Positions 33,414 through 41,902 of a DNA stretch of 64,000 nt are shown one piece after another. Position numbers and translations under genes: made by a program. Origin of the DNA: Actinoplanes sp. NBRC 103695. GTDB lineage: Bacteria > Actinomycetota > Actinomycetes > Mycobacteriales > Micromonosporaceae. The stretch's first letter is position 1; every line of letters begins with the position of its first letter. Under the pieces are notes generated by a model. That model ran no database searches and had not been told where the DNA came from. It worked only from the letters and a program-made list of their open reading frames with translations. The stretch is taken from the NCBI RefSeq assembly GCF_030269485.1, contig NZ_BSTL01000016.1:62001-126000 (forward strand), in the 5' to 3' direction.

Positions 33414-34823
33414 TCAGGCCCGCTTGTACTTCTTGATCGACGGGTCCTGCGCGATCGAGTCGGCCGCCTGCTGGCACTTGGTGACCCACCCGGCCGCGGT
33501 GATGCGCTTGGCGAGCAGGTCCGCGGTGGCCGCGTTGACGAGCTCACGTTCGAGCTTGCGGTAGTAGGCGTTGTACAGCCAGTTGAACGTGTTGGCGTCG
33601 CCCGCGGTGTCGATCATCTTCGTCACCGAGGTGAGGCCGGGGCCGAGTTCGACGCCGTCGCTGGAACCGGTCACCACGGTGAGGCTGCTGACCTTGCGGG
33701 TGAAGTCGGAGGCGCCCTGCCTGGACAGCATCACGCGCAGGTACTCGAGGCCGCCACGGGCGTTCTTCGCCTTCTGCGGGACGATGAACGGCTCACTCCC
33801 CGTACCCCGGAAAGCCTGGAATGGCAGTTTGTCGGCCGAGGAGAGACTCGGCGTCGGGTGGGCGGACATGCGGAAGCCGGGCGGCGTGACCTTCTTCTGC
33901 TCGTTCTCCAGCCAGGAACCGCACGAGATGAACGCGGCCTTGCCGTTGCACCACTCGGTCTGCGCCTGGATGTGGTCCATGCCCTCGGCGCCGGGCTGCA
34001 GGAATCCGTCGGTCGCGAGCTGCGACCAGGCGTCCACGGCGGTCTTCACCGCGTCGTGCTTCCAGGCGTTCGGCTCGAGGTTGTCGATCGCCTTGAGCAC
34101 CTCGACGCCGCCCAGCTTGGCCGCCGACGCGAGGATCGGCCAGCTCATGTAGCGCGCGTGCACGCCGGTGTAGGTCCACGGCGCGATCCCGGCGGCCTTG
34201 ATCTGCCGGCACAGCGCGATCATCTGGTCCCACGTCTTCGGGTACTCCCAGCCGCGGGCCTCGAAGAGCTTGTCGGACTGCCAGATCGCGTACGCCGAGT
34301 AGGCGTAGTTCAAGGACAGGAACTTCCCGTCGTACGACCCGAGCTCGACCATCCCGGGGCGCAGCGTGTCCTTGACCTTCTTCGCCGGGTCGTCCAGGCT
34401 CGGCGCCTCCAGCAGGTCGCCGAGGTCGGTCAGCGCGCCCTGCGAGACGAGGCCGTTGAAGTCGATCTGGTTGCCGCCCGAGTTGTTCACCACGTCGGGC
34501 GGGTCGCCGGCGACGAACCGGGGCTGCAGCGTCTGCGAGATCTGCTGGGTCGCCGAGTGCTTCACGGTCGACTGCGGGTGCCGCTGCTCGTACATGGTCT
34601 CGTGGGCCTTGGCGTACTCCTCGCCGAAGCCGCCGTTGAAGATCACCACCTCGAGCGGCGCGTCCTCCTTGACTCCCAGCGGGTTCACGGCACTGCTGTC
34701 ACCCTTCGCGCCGCCCTCGTTCTCGTCCCCGCCGCCCATCGCGCAGCCACCCAGCGCGGTCGCCGCACCGGCCGCGGCGCCGCCCTGCAGCAGCCCGCGC
34801 CGGCTGATCGTCGTCCCTGACAT
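33414..34823 (-). CDS. ngcE: N-acetylglucosamine/chitobiose-type ABC substrate-binding lipoprotein, NgcE-like
   Basis: 469 residues. The start has a Tat-like motif and lipobox (SRRGLLQGG, LGGCAMGG). Conserved blocks of Streptomyces NgcE are present: FNGGFGEEY, QPRFVAGDPPDVVNNSGG, AIDNLEPNAWKHDAV and ISCGSWLENEQ. GGAG lies 7 bases before ATG 34823; a longer frame upstream overlaps the previous gene. NgcE proteins bind GlcNAc and diacetylchitobiose. The neighbours (NamZ, MurQ, MurR, kinase) suggest MurNAc or GlcNAc-MurNAc from cell wall turnover as a ligand, which is inference. Confidence 0.82.
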   Translation of the reverse strand: MSGTTISRRGLLQGGAAAGAATALGGCAMGGGDENEGGAKGDSSAVNPLGVKEDAPLEVVIFNGGFGEEYAKAHETMYEQRHPQSTVKHSATQQISQTLQPRFVAGDPPDVVNNSGGNQIDFNGLVSQGALTDLGDLLEAPSLDDPAKKVKDTLRPGMVELGSYDGKFLSLNYAYSAYAIWQSDKLFEARGWEYPKTWDQMIALCRQIKAAGIAPWTYTGVHARYMSWPILASAAKLGGVEVLKAIDNLEPNAWKHDAVKTAVDAWSQLATDGFLQPGAEGMDHIQAQTEWCNGKAAFISCGSWLENEQKKVTPPGFRMSAHPTPSLSSADKLPFQAFRGTGSEPFIVPQKAKNARGGLEYLRVMLSRQGASDFTRKVSSLTVVTGSSDGVELGPGLTSVTKMIDTAGDANTFNWLYNAYYRKLERELVNAATADLLAKRITAAGWVTKCQQAADSIAQDPSIKKYKRA

Positions 34824-34833
34824 ATCCCCGCTC

Positions 34834-36591
34834 CTAAGAATTCGTGAGGGTCCATCCGTCCGCGCGCAAGCCGTCCCCGCGGAACAGCGTCGCGCCGTGA
34901 TCGTCGACGAGCACACGGTCGACATAGACGCCGCGGCCCTGAGAGCTGATGTCGGTGGTGTACGTCCAGCGGACCTGGGCGACCCCGGCCGGCAGGGTCG
35001 CGATCACCTGCCACCAGACCCGGCCGCCGAAGCCGGTGAGCGTTCCGTCGCTGTCGAAGATGCCCGCGCCGGGCGCCCGAAGATGCAGGGGCAGCAGCGT
35101 CCACGCGACACCGTCGGCCGAGGTCTGCACGCGGACCACGTCGGTGCGCGGCTCGGTGTCGTACCAGAGCTGGGCGCTCAGAACCGCCCCCGCCCTGCTG
35201 GGACTCTTCAGTGGCGCGGTGAGCGTGGCCGTCCGCTGATCATTGTCGACGGCCCGCCACGCCTGCCCGGTCGGCGACCGCACCGGGTGCGCGTCCGAGA
35301 ACGCTCTGGCCAGGGCCCACCGCGCGACGTTGTTGCTGCCCCAGTTCCGGTCGGGGTGCACGCGGTTGCTGAACAGGATCAGGAACGAGTGCGCCAGCGG
35401 GTCGATCACGATCGTGGTGCCCGTGAAGCCGGTGTGCCCGAACGTCACCGGGGAGCTCAGCCCGCCCATGTACCAGTGCTTGTCGAGCTCGAAGCCCAGC
35501 CCGCGGTCGCTCTCCGGGTAGGTCTGCTCGAGTGCGGCGTTGTAGTTGACCAGCGCCGCGCGCACGGTGCTCTCGGCGAGGACACGCCGGCCCGCGTACG
35601 TGCCGCCGTTGAGCAGCATCTGGCAGAAGATCGCCATGTCGTCCACGGTGGAGAACAGACCGGCATGTCCGGCCACGCCGCCGAGGCTCCACGCGTTCTC
35701 GTCGTGCACCTCGCCCCAGACCATGCCTCGGTTGACGTACGGCTCGTACTCGGTGGCGGCGATTCGCGGCTTCAGCGACGCGGCGGGGTTGTAGCCGGTG
35801 TCCTTCAGGCCCAGCGGCCCGATCACCGCGTCGTTCACGGCCCGCGCCAGGCCCTTGCCGGTGACCCGCTCGACCAGCACGCCGAGCACGATCAGCCCGA
35901 TGTCGGAGTAGACGTACTGCCCGCCGGGCCGGGTACCCGCGGTAACCGGCGTGGTGATCGCGGCCCGCAGCCGGGTCTCCGGGGTCGGGTACGAGCTGTA
36001 GAACGGCAGGAACGCCGGCAACCCGGCGGAGTGGGTCAGCAGATGGCGCACCGTGATCTCGGGCTTGGCGAAGTCCGGCACGTACTGCGCCACGGGCGCG
36101 TCCAGCGACACGCGGCCGGCCTCCACCTGCTGGAGCAGGGTGACCGTGGTGAACAGCTTGGAGATCGACGCCAGGTCCCAGATGGTGTCCGGGCGGGCCG
36201 GGATGCGCTGCTCCGGAGGCAGTTCGACGCCCTCCCGGGCGGGCGCCGGCCCGACGGCCGAGTAGCGCACCGCGTCACCGACCGCGAAGCGGGACACGAT
36301 CACTCCGTTGTGGGCGGCGAGCACGGACGCGCCGGCGTACGCGGGCCAGGTGGGGTGATCGGGGGTCGGCGCGAGGTAGGACGTGGCGATGCCGGGCATC
36401 GAGGCCACCTGCTCGGGCAGCAGGCCGACCGAGCGGGCGGCGCCGGTGCGCAGCACGTCGTTGCGGAATGTGATGTCGGCAGGGGTCACTGTGGGCGGTC
36501 CCGGATCAGCGGCGCCGGCGGGGGATCCGGATGCCGCGCCCGCCAGCGGCGCGATCAGGCAGACGGTCAGGACGCTTCTTCGCCTCATCAT
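34834..36591 (-). CDS. Secreted serine hydrolase of the beta-lactamase/AmiE fold with C-terminal beta domain
   Basis: 585 residues with a signal peptide (MMRRRSVLTVCLIAPLAGAA). The beta-lactamase-type triad is present: S142-I-S-K145, YSD near 215 (in place of YxN) and HTG near 370 (in place of KTG). The C-terminal ~150 residues are beta-rich and resemble a discoidin or galactose-binding domain. In Bacillus subtilis the AmiE (YbbE) N-acetylmuramyl-L-alanine amidase of this fold stands in the same cluster as MurQ, MurR and NamZ, so a role in freeing peptides from muropeptides is likely. It leads the minus-strand operon into ngcE, divergent from namZ. Confidence 0.78.
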   Translation of the reverse strand: MMRRRSVLTVCLIAPLAGAASGSPAGAADPGPPTVTPADITFRNDVLRTGAARSVGLLPEQVASMPGIATSYLAPTPDHPTWPAYAGASVLAAHNGVIVSRFAVGDAVRYSAVGPAPAREGVELPPEQRIPARPDTIWDLASISKLFTTVTLLQQVEAGRVSLDAPVAQYVPDFAKPEITVRHLLTHSAGLPAFLPFYSSYPTPETRLRAAITTPVTAGTRPGGQYVYSDIGLIVLGVLVERVTGKGLARAVNDAVIGPLGLKDTGYNPAASLKPRIAATEYEPYVNRGMVWGEVHDENAWSLGGVAGHAGLFSTVDDMAIFCQMLLNGGTYAGRRVLAESTVRAALVNYNAALEQTYPESDRGLGFELDKHWYMGGLSSPVTFGHTGFTGTTIVIDPLAHSFLILFSNRVHPDRNWGSNNVARWALARAFSDAHPVRSPTGQAWRAVDNDQRTATLTAPLKSPSRAGAVLSAQLWYDTEPRTDVVRVQTSADGVAWTLLPLHLRAPGAGIFDSDGTLTGFGGRVWWQVIATLPAGVAQVRWTYTTDISSQGRGVYVDRVLVDDHGATLFRGDGLRADGWTLTNS

Positions 36592-36694
36592 CCACACCCT
36601 TCCATGCGTCGATAGGATGGTGCTTTCCTTCGGATTCTTCAAGTGGAGCGAAGGTTATTGCCAGAAAAGCCTGCCGGGCGGTACGGTCGCCGCC
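36592..36694. promoter_or_regulatory. Divergent promoter region between the serine hydrolase operon and namZ
   Basis: 103 bases between two divergent genes. It holds an inverted pair CCTTCG (36627-36632) and CGAAGG (36649-36654), 22 bases apart centre to centre. A related CCGAAGGAA lies in front of murR at 39221, but there it also serves as ribosome site. A MurR-type operator is possible. Confidence 0.35.
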
Positions 36695-37999
36695 ATGCGG
36701 TGGAGTGTCCAGATAGGTCGGCGCCATCTGCTCGCCGCCGCCGGCGCGGGGGTGGCCGGCGGAGTGGCAGCGGCGGGGTCCTCGCCGGCCGAGGCCAAAC
36801 CGGGTCTCATCCCACGCATCCCGGTGCGTACCGGGATGGACCGGCTCGCCGCATCGGGGTGGGAAGCCGTCCGCGGCGAACGCATCGGCGTGATCTCCAA
36901 TCCCACCGGGGTCGACCGCGGATACCGGCACCTTGTCGACCGTATGCACGCTGATGGCGTGACGATCGGGGGCGTGTTCGGCCCGGAGCACGGATTCCGC
37001 GGTTCGGCCCAGGCCGGCGGCAGCGAGGGCACCGGCCTGGACGCCCGCACCGGCCTGACCGTGTACGACGCGTACGGCGCCAACCAGGCCAAGTGGGCCG
37101 ACATGTTCACGGCGGCCGGCGTCCGCACGGTCGTCTTCGACATCCAGGACGTCGGCTGCCGCTTCTACACCTACATCTGGACGCTCTACGACTCGATGTG
37201 CGCGGCCGCCCGCCTCGGCCTGCGTTACGTCGTCCTCGACAGGCCCAACCCCGTCGGAGGCCGCGCGTACGGGCCGATGATGACGCCCGGCTACACCAGC
37301 GGCGTCGGGCGCAAGGAGATCGTCCAGCAGCACGGGATGACCGTCGGGGAACTGGCCCGGTACTACAACGGCGAACTGCTGCCGGCCGAGGCGGGGCGCC
37401 CGGTCGGCCTCGAGGTGATCGCCTGCCTCGGCTGGACCGGGCGGCTGCGGGCCGGCGACACCGACCTGCCGTGGGTGCTGCCCAGCCCCAACATGCCCAC
37501 GCCGGACACCGCGATCGTCTACCCCGGCACCGGGATGTTCGAGGGCGTGGCGTCGCTGTCCGAGGGGCGCGGGACGACCCGGCCCTTCGAGCTGATCGGC
37601 GGCCCCGGCTTCGACTACCACTGGTCAGACCTCGCTAACGGTTACGACGTGCCCGGCGTGGAGTTCCGCGAGGCCTACTTCACGCCCACATTCAACAAGT
37701 TCGCCAACCAGATGTGCGCGGGCATCGAGGTCAAGGTCACCGATCAAGGTGCCTTCGACCCGATCCGTGCGGCCGTGACGATGCTGGTCGCGGCCCGGAC
37801 CTTCCCGGCCTTCGCGTGGCGCAACGACGGCGGCGCCCGGCCGTTCTGGATCGACCTGCTGACCGGGTCGACGCGGCTGCGCACGATGATCGACGCGGGG
37901 GCGCCGCCGGACGAGGTGATCGGGGCGTGGGGGCCGGAGTTGCGGGCCTTCGACCAGCGCCGGCGCCGCTACCTGCTCTACTCGCGGATCGGCTCGTGA
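36695..37999 (+). CDS. namZ: Exo-beta-N-acetylmuramidase NamZ (DUF1343)
   Basis: 434 residues. A Tat-like signal (GRRHLLAAAGAGVAGGV) comes first. DUF1343 landmarks are all visible: GVISNPTGVDR, GVFGPEHGFRG, the conserved Glu region, VVFDIQDVGCRFYTYIWTL, DRPNPVGG and PSPNMPTPDTAIVYPGTGMFE, then GRGTTRPFE. Members of this family release MurNAc from peptidoglycan fragments (known for Bacillus NamZ). ATG 36695 begins just before the signal; there is only a weak ribosome site. Divergent from the serine hydrolase/ngcEFG operon. Product would be phosphorylated by the kinase and cleaved by MurQ encoded downstream. Confidence 0.85.
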   Translation: MRWSVQIGRRHLLAAAGAGVAGGVAAAGSSPAEAKPGLIPRIPVRTGMDRLAASGWEAVRGERIGVISNPTGVDRGYRHLVDRMHADGVTIGGVFGPEHGFRGSAQAGGSEGTGLDARTGLTVYDAYGANQAKWADMFTAAGVRTVVFDIQDVGCRFYTYIWTLYDSMCAAARLGLRYVVLDRPNPVGGRAYGPMMTPGYTSGVGRKEIVQQHGMTVGELARYYNGELLPAEAGRPVGLEVIACLGWTGRLRAGDTDLPWVLPSPNMPTPDTAIVYPGTGMFEGVASLSEGRGTTRPFELIGGPGFDYHWSDLANGYDVPGVEFREAYFTPTFNKFANQMCAGIEVKVTDQGAFDPIRAAVTMLVAARTFPAFAWRNDGGARPFWIDLLTGSTRLRTMIDAGAPPDEVIGAWGPELRAFDQRRRRYLLYSRIGS

Positions 38000-38056
38000 C
38001 GCCGCCAGGCTGTGGACAGCCGTCGGAAATTGTCGTACCCGTGGCCTACGTTGATG

Positions 38057-38077
38057 CCCACCCAGTACAGGGGTGGG
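38057..38077. terminator. Hairpin between convergent namZ and kinase genes
   Basis: CCCACCC (38057-38063) pairs with GGGTGGG (38071-38077) around a 7-base loop. A plausible terminator for either strand. Confidence 0.45.
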
Positions 38078-38139
38078 GGAGGTGGCGGCCCCGCGATTCC
38101 GCATTTTTGATCTTGGGATTTTCGGTTTCCGGCGAGGTT

Positions 38140-39201
38140 TCAGCTGGTCAGCCGGGCGTGGACCTCGGCGGAGACAGGCCCGCCGATGAGCCTGGCGATC
38201 GCCATGGTCGCGGCGCCGCCCGCGCCGTCACGCGCTTCGGACGGCTCGATGTGGGTGCGGGCGCGCAGACCTCTGCGGACGGCGCGCCCCACCGGGCCGG
38301 GCGAGAGCAGCACCGACCCGGCCAGCACCACCGCGCCGCCCTGCGACTGGTCGCCCGGCGGTCGGCTACTCGGCGATTGTCTACTCGACGGCTGGTCGCC
38401 CGGCGGCTGGTCGCCCGGCGGCTGGTCGCCCGGCGGCTGGTCGCCCGGCGTTCGGCCGACCGCGTCGAACGTGTGCAACAGCCGGGTCGCGGCCTCGGCG
38501 CAGATCGCCTGAGCGACCGCGTCGCCCACGTCGGCGACCGCGCTCACCGCCGGCGCGAGCAGCCCGAGCTCGGCGGGCGGCCGTCGGAAGGCGTCGGCGA
38601 GGACGGCCTGGGCGAGTGCCTCTCGATCGCGCACCTCGGCGATGCCGAAGATGTCGCGGGCCGCATCCACCAAGGTCGTCGGGGCGCCACGGCCGTCGAG
38701 GGCGGCCAGCACGGCGCGCAGCCCCCGGATGCCGATCCACACCGCCGAGCCCTCGTCGCCGAGCAGCCAGCCGTATCCGTCGCACCGGCGGACCAGGACG
38801 CCGGCGGAGAAACGCGCGGCCAGGGCGCCCGTGCCCGACAGCAGGAGCGTGCCCGCCCGGCCCGCCGTACCCGCGGCGAACGCCACCTCCAGATCGGTGA
38901 CCGTGACCGGCTCGCCCGGCAGGCCCAGCGACCGCCACGCCTGGACGGCCGCCGTACGGAACACCGCCCGCCCCGCCCCGGCCGAACCCGCGGCGCCGAG
39001 CACTCCTGCCCGTACGCCGGAAGGGTCTGTCTCGGAAAGCGCCGCGCCCAGCGCGGCCCGCAGCGTCTCCGCCAGGCTCGCACCGCTGCTGTTGAGGTTG
39101 GCGCCACCCGCGCTGCCCCGGCCGATCACGCGCCCGTCGGACGTGGCCAGCACGCTGCGGGTGGACGAGGCGCCCGCGTCGACGCCCACCACGAGGTTCA
39201 T
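38140..39201 (-). CDS. BadF/NagK-type amino-sugar kinase (likely GlcNAc/MurNAc kinase) with repeat insertion
   Basis: 353 residues. The ASKHA phosphate-1 motif GVDAGASSTRSVLATSDG is at the start, phosphate-2-like LLLSGTGALAARF near 125, and GWLLGDEGSAVWIG shows the BadF/BadG/NagK family. Near residues 250-285 is a Pro/Gly/Asp/Gln repeat (PPGDQ four times plus worn copies) that interrupts the fold before the last motif GGAVVLAGSVLLSPG. The repeat is encoded by a 15-bp minisatellite. Next to murR and murQ it probably makes GlcNAc-6-P or MurNAc-6-P. Divergent from murR with 38 bases between. Confidence 0.78.
   Translation of the reverse strand: MNLVVGVDAGASSTRSVLATSDGRVIGRGSAGGANLNSSGASLAETLRAALGAALSETDPSGVRAGVLGAAGSAGAGRAVFRTAAVQAWRSLGLPGEPVTVTDLEVAFAAGTAGRAGTLLLSGTGALAARFSAGVLVRRCDGYGWLLGDEGSAVWIGIRGLRAVLAALDGRGAPTTLVDAARDIFGIAEVRDREALAQAVLADAFRRPPAELGLLAPAVSAVADVGDAVAQAICAEAATRLLHTFDAVGRTPGDQPPGDQPPGDQPPGDQPSSRQSPSSRPPGDQSQGGAVVLAGSVLLSPGPVGRAVRRGLRARTHIEPSEARDGAGGAATMAIARLIGGPVSAEVHARLTS
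38391..38450. repeat. 15-bp minisatellite, four perfect copies, inside the kinase gene
   Basis: Copies at 38391-38405, 38406-38420, 38421-38435 and 38436-38450, each GCTGGTCGCCCGGCG. Worn partial copies extend to about 38345. The period is a multiple of three, so copy-number change adds or removes five residues (PGDQP type) without breaking the frame. Confidence 0.95.
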
Positions 39202-39239
39202 AGTGGTGTGAACCTACCGACCGAAGGAAGTCCCTGTCG

Positions 39240-40109
39240 ATGACCGACCGCTCACCCACCGAGGTGCGGGCGCGTGGCCTCCTGCCGTCGCTGTCGCCCG
39301 CCGAGCGGCGGGTCGCCCAGGTGATCATCGACGAGGCGGCGACCGCCTCCCGGCTCACCATCAGCGACCTGGCCGCCCGCGCCCGCTCGTCGGAGACCAC
39401 GGTCATCCGGTTCTGCCGGGCGATGGGCTTCAGCGGCTACCCGCAGCTACGGCTGACGCTGGCCGCCGAGGCGGGGCGCGCCGACCTCGACGCGGAACCG
39501 GTCGGCGGCGACATCAGCGAGACCGACGACCTCGCGCAGGTGGTCAAGAAGATCGCGTTCGCCGACGCGCGGGCCGTCGAGGAGACCGCCACCCAGATCG
39601 ACATCGCCGTGCTCGAGCAGGTGGTCGAGGTGGTCGCGGGCGCGCGGCGGGTGGACATCTACGGGGTGGGCGCGAGCGCCTTCGTCGCCGCGGACTTCCA
39701 ACAGAAACTGCACCGGATCGGCCGGATCGCGTACGCCTGGAGCGACATGCACATGGCCCTGACCAGCGCGGCGCTGCTCGACGAGCGGGACGTCGCGTTC
39801 GGCGTCTCGCACACCGGCACCACCGTGGACACCATCGAGGCGTTCACCGAGGCCGGCCGGCACGGCGCGCGCACGGTGGCGTTGACGAACTTCCCGAAGT
39901 CGCCGATCACCCGGGCCGCCGACCTGGTCCTGACCACGGCCGCCCGGGAGACCACCTTCCGCTCCGGCGCGATGTCCAGCCGGCTGGCCCAGCTCACCGT
40001 CATCGACTGCGTCTTCGTCGGCGTCGCGCAGCGCACCTACCCCGAGACCCGCGCGGCGCTCGACGTCACCTACGAGGCGGTCCGCAGCCGGCATGTGAGG
40101 AACTCATGA
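39240..40109 (+). CDS. murR: RpiR/MurR-family transcriptional regulator with SIS domain
   Basis: 289 residues. The RpiR helix-turn-helix (LSPAERRVAQVII, then TISDLAARARSSETTVIRFCRAMGFSGYP) fills residues ~15-80. The SIS sugar-phosphate domain follows with VDIYGVGASAFVAADFQQKL and VAFGVSHTGTTVDTIEAF. AAGGAAG is the ribosome site for ATG 39240. Its stop overlaps murQ (ATGA). MurR proteins repress MurNAc genes and respond to MurNAc-6-P; here it would see the product of the divergent kinase. Confidence 0.82.
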   Translation: MTDRSPTEVRARGLLPSLSPAERRVAQVIIDEAATASRLTISDLAARARSSETTVIRFCRAMGFSGYPQLRLTLAAEAGRADLDAEPVGGDISETDDLAQVVKKIAFADARAVEETATQIDIAVLEQVVEVVAGARRVDIYGVGASAFVAADFQQKLHRIGRIAYAWSDMHMALTSAALLDERDVAFGVSHTGTTVDTIEAFTEAGRHGARTVALTNFPKSPITRAADLVLTTAARETTFRSGAMSSRLAQLTVIDCVFVGVAQRTYPETRAALDVTYEAVRSRHVRNS

Positions 40110-41017
40110 GCTTGTCCCGCCCCTCGCTGTCCCGGACCGAGCAGCGCAATCCGCTCAGCACCGGCCTCGACCGGATGCCGACCACCGAGCTGCTGGCGCT
40201 GATCAACGCCGAGGACCGCACGGTCCCGCTCGCGGTCGCCGCCGTCCTGCCCTCCCTCGCGGTGGCGGTCGACATGGCGGTGGCCGCGCTGTCCGCCGGC
40301 CACCGTGTCCACTATGTGGGCGCAGGCACCTCCGGCCGGATCGCGGTCCTGGACGCGGCCGAGCTGATCCCCACCTTCGGGGTGTCGCCCGACCTCGTCG
40401 TCGCGCACATCGCCGGTGGCGTGCCCGCGCTGACCCGCCCCTCCGAGGGCGCCGAGGACGACGAGGCCGCGGGTGCGTCGGTCGCGGCCTTCGAGGCCGG
40501 CGACCTGGTCGTGGGCGTCACCGCTTCCGGGCGTACGCCCTACGTCCGCGGCGCGCTGACGGCGGCCCGGGCATCCGGGGCGGGCACGGTCCTGATCTCG
40601 GCCGACCCGGCATCGCCGCTGGCCGCCCTGGCCGACGTGCACGTGGCGCCGGACACCGGCCCCGAGGTCCTGACCGGTTCCACCAGGATGAAGGCCGGCA
40701 CCGCCCAGAAGCTGATCCTGAACGCCTTCTCGACCGCCACGATGGTCCGCCTCGGCCGGACGTACTCGAACCTGATGACCGACATGCTGGCCGCGAACGC
40801 CAAACTCCGCGACCGGAGGCTGCGCATCCTGGCCGAGGCCACCGGCGCCGACGAGCCGGCCTGCGTCCAGGCCCTCGCCGACGCGGACGGCGACACCAAG
40901 CTGGCGGTCGTCATCCTGATCTCCGGCGCCCCGGCCGACCGCGCCCGGCAGGCGTTGTCCGACGCGCGGGGCCACGCCCACACGGCGCTGACCTCCCTCA
41001 ACGGCCACCACACCTGA
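40106..41017 (+). CDS. murQ: N-acetylmuramic acid 6-phosphate etherase MurQ
   Basis: 303 residues, the normal size. The N-terminus TEQRNPLSTGLDRMPT, the SIS core VHYVGAGTSGRIAVLDAAELIPTF with catalytic Glu86, the middle TASGRTPYV, and the late block GSTRMKAGTAQKLILN and RTYSNLMTDM are all typical. MurQ cleaves the lactyl ether of MurNAc-6-P to GlcNAc-6-P and D-lactate. ATGA overlap with murR. Confidence 0.95.
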   Translation: MSLSRPSLSRTEQRNPLSTGLDRMPTTELLALINAEDRTVPLAVAAVLPSLAVAVDMAVAALSAGHRVHYVGAGTSGRIAVLDAAELIPTFGVSPDLVVAHIAGGVPALTRPSEGAEDDEAAGASVAAFEAGDLVVGVTASGRTPYVRGALTAARASGAGTVLISADPASPLAALADVHVAPDTGPEVLTGSTRMKAGTAQKLILNAFSTATMVRLGRTYSNLMTDMLAANAKLRDRRLRILAEATGADEPACVQALADADGDTKLAVVILISGAPADRARQALSDARGHAHTALTSLNGHHT

Positions 41018-41028
41018 TCCGGCGGGCC

Positions 41029-41175
41029 ATGCGCCGAACTGGGGTGGTGACAGGCGCCAGCCCGGGAACCGGATCGGCCGCGGCCGACGCGCGCGCCCGG
41101 GCCGGCGTCCACGTCGTGCTGCTCGGCCGCGATCCGCGACGGCCGGCGGATGCGATGTCGCGGGTTTCCGATTGA
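41029..41175 (+). pseudogene. N-terminal remnant of an SDR gene (48 codons)
   Basis: The frame reads MRRTGVVTGASPGTGSAAAD, then ARAGVHVVLLGRDP, the first beta-alpha-beta unit of a short-chain dehydrogenase with TGxxxGxG intact, then stops at 41173-41175. Nothing in the following 180 bases continues the family. It is therefore a gene fragment rather than a working protein. Confidence 0.6.
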
Positions 41176-41362
41176 ACGATCACCGTCATCGTTCGTTGGA
41201 TCGGGTATCGGGTTCCAATACGGCCCAGCCCAGTGCTGGTGGATCCGATGCGCCGCCGCCTGCCTGTCCGAGGTCCCGGGCGGCGACGACCCGCCCGGCG
41301 TCCTAGAACGTGCCCCAGGACGCCGGGCGGCCACCACAGCGGGCGCGGCCTATCGTGGGGCC

Positions 41363-41902
41363 ATGACGGTTCTTCCCATCCGGCTGATCGGCGACGAGGT
41401 GCTGCGCGCCCAGGCCGAGCCGGTCACCGACTTCGACGCCGAGCTGCGGACCCTGATCGCCGACCTGAGCGAGACGCTCGAGGCCACCGGGGGCGCCGGG
41501 CTGGCCGCGCCTCAGCTCGGTGTCAGCCTGCGGGTCTTCGCGATCAGCCCGAAGATCACCGACGGCGAGATCCACCACCTGGTCAACCCGGTGCTCGACT
41601 TCCCGGACTCCGAGGACCAGGACGGGCCCGAGGGCTGCCTGTCCATTCCGGGCGTCTACCTGGACACGCGGCGGCGGCGGAACGTGATCGCCAAGGGCTT
41701 CAGCGCGCACGGCGACCCCGTCCAGGTGGTCGGCGAGGGACTGCTGGCGCGGTGCATCCAGCACGAGACCGACCACCTCGACGGCGTGCTCTTCGTCGAC
41801 CGGCAGCGGCCCGAGCAGCGCGACCGGCTGCTCGCCACGATCCGCGAAGCGTCCTGGTACGACGGCGCGTCGCTCCCCGAGGTGCGGGTCAGCCCGCACT
41901 GA
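41363..41902 (+). CDS. def: Peptide deformylase
   Basis: 179 residues. All three metal/catalytic motifs are present: GGAGLAAPQLG, EGCLSIPG with ligand Cys92, and QHETDHLDG with His134, Glu135 and His138. Removes the formyl group from new proteins. ATG 41363 was chosen as the first start next to a typical N-terminus (MTVLPIRLIGDEVLR); the frame is open further up but overlaps non-coding DNA. Probably one of two or more copies in such genomes. Its 3' end overlaps the convergent AfsR-like gene by 14 bases. Confidence 0.92.
   Translation: MTVLPIRLIGDEVLRAQAEPVTDFDAELRTLIADLSETLEATGGAGLAAPQLGVSLRVFAISPKITDGEIHHLVNPVLDFPDSEDQDGPEGCLSIPGVYLDTRRRRNVIAKGFSAHGDPVQVVGEGLLARCIQHETDHLDGVLFVDRQRPEQRDRLLATIREASWYDGASLPEVRVSPH

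Noticed and set aside
32507..33489. Two separate small permease genes
   Set aside because: Each half carries only part of one CUT1 permease and they join at a single point, so one frameshifted gene explains both.
38345..38450. CRISPR-like array
   Set aside because: The 15-bp units are directly adjacent with no spacers and lie in frame within a kinase gene.
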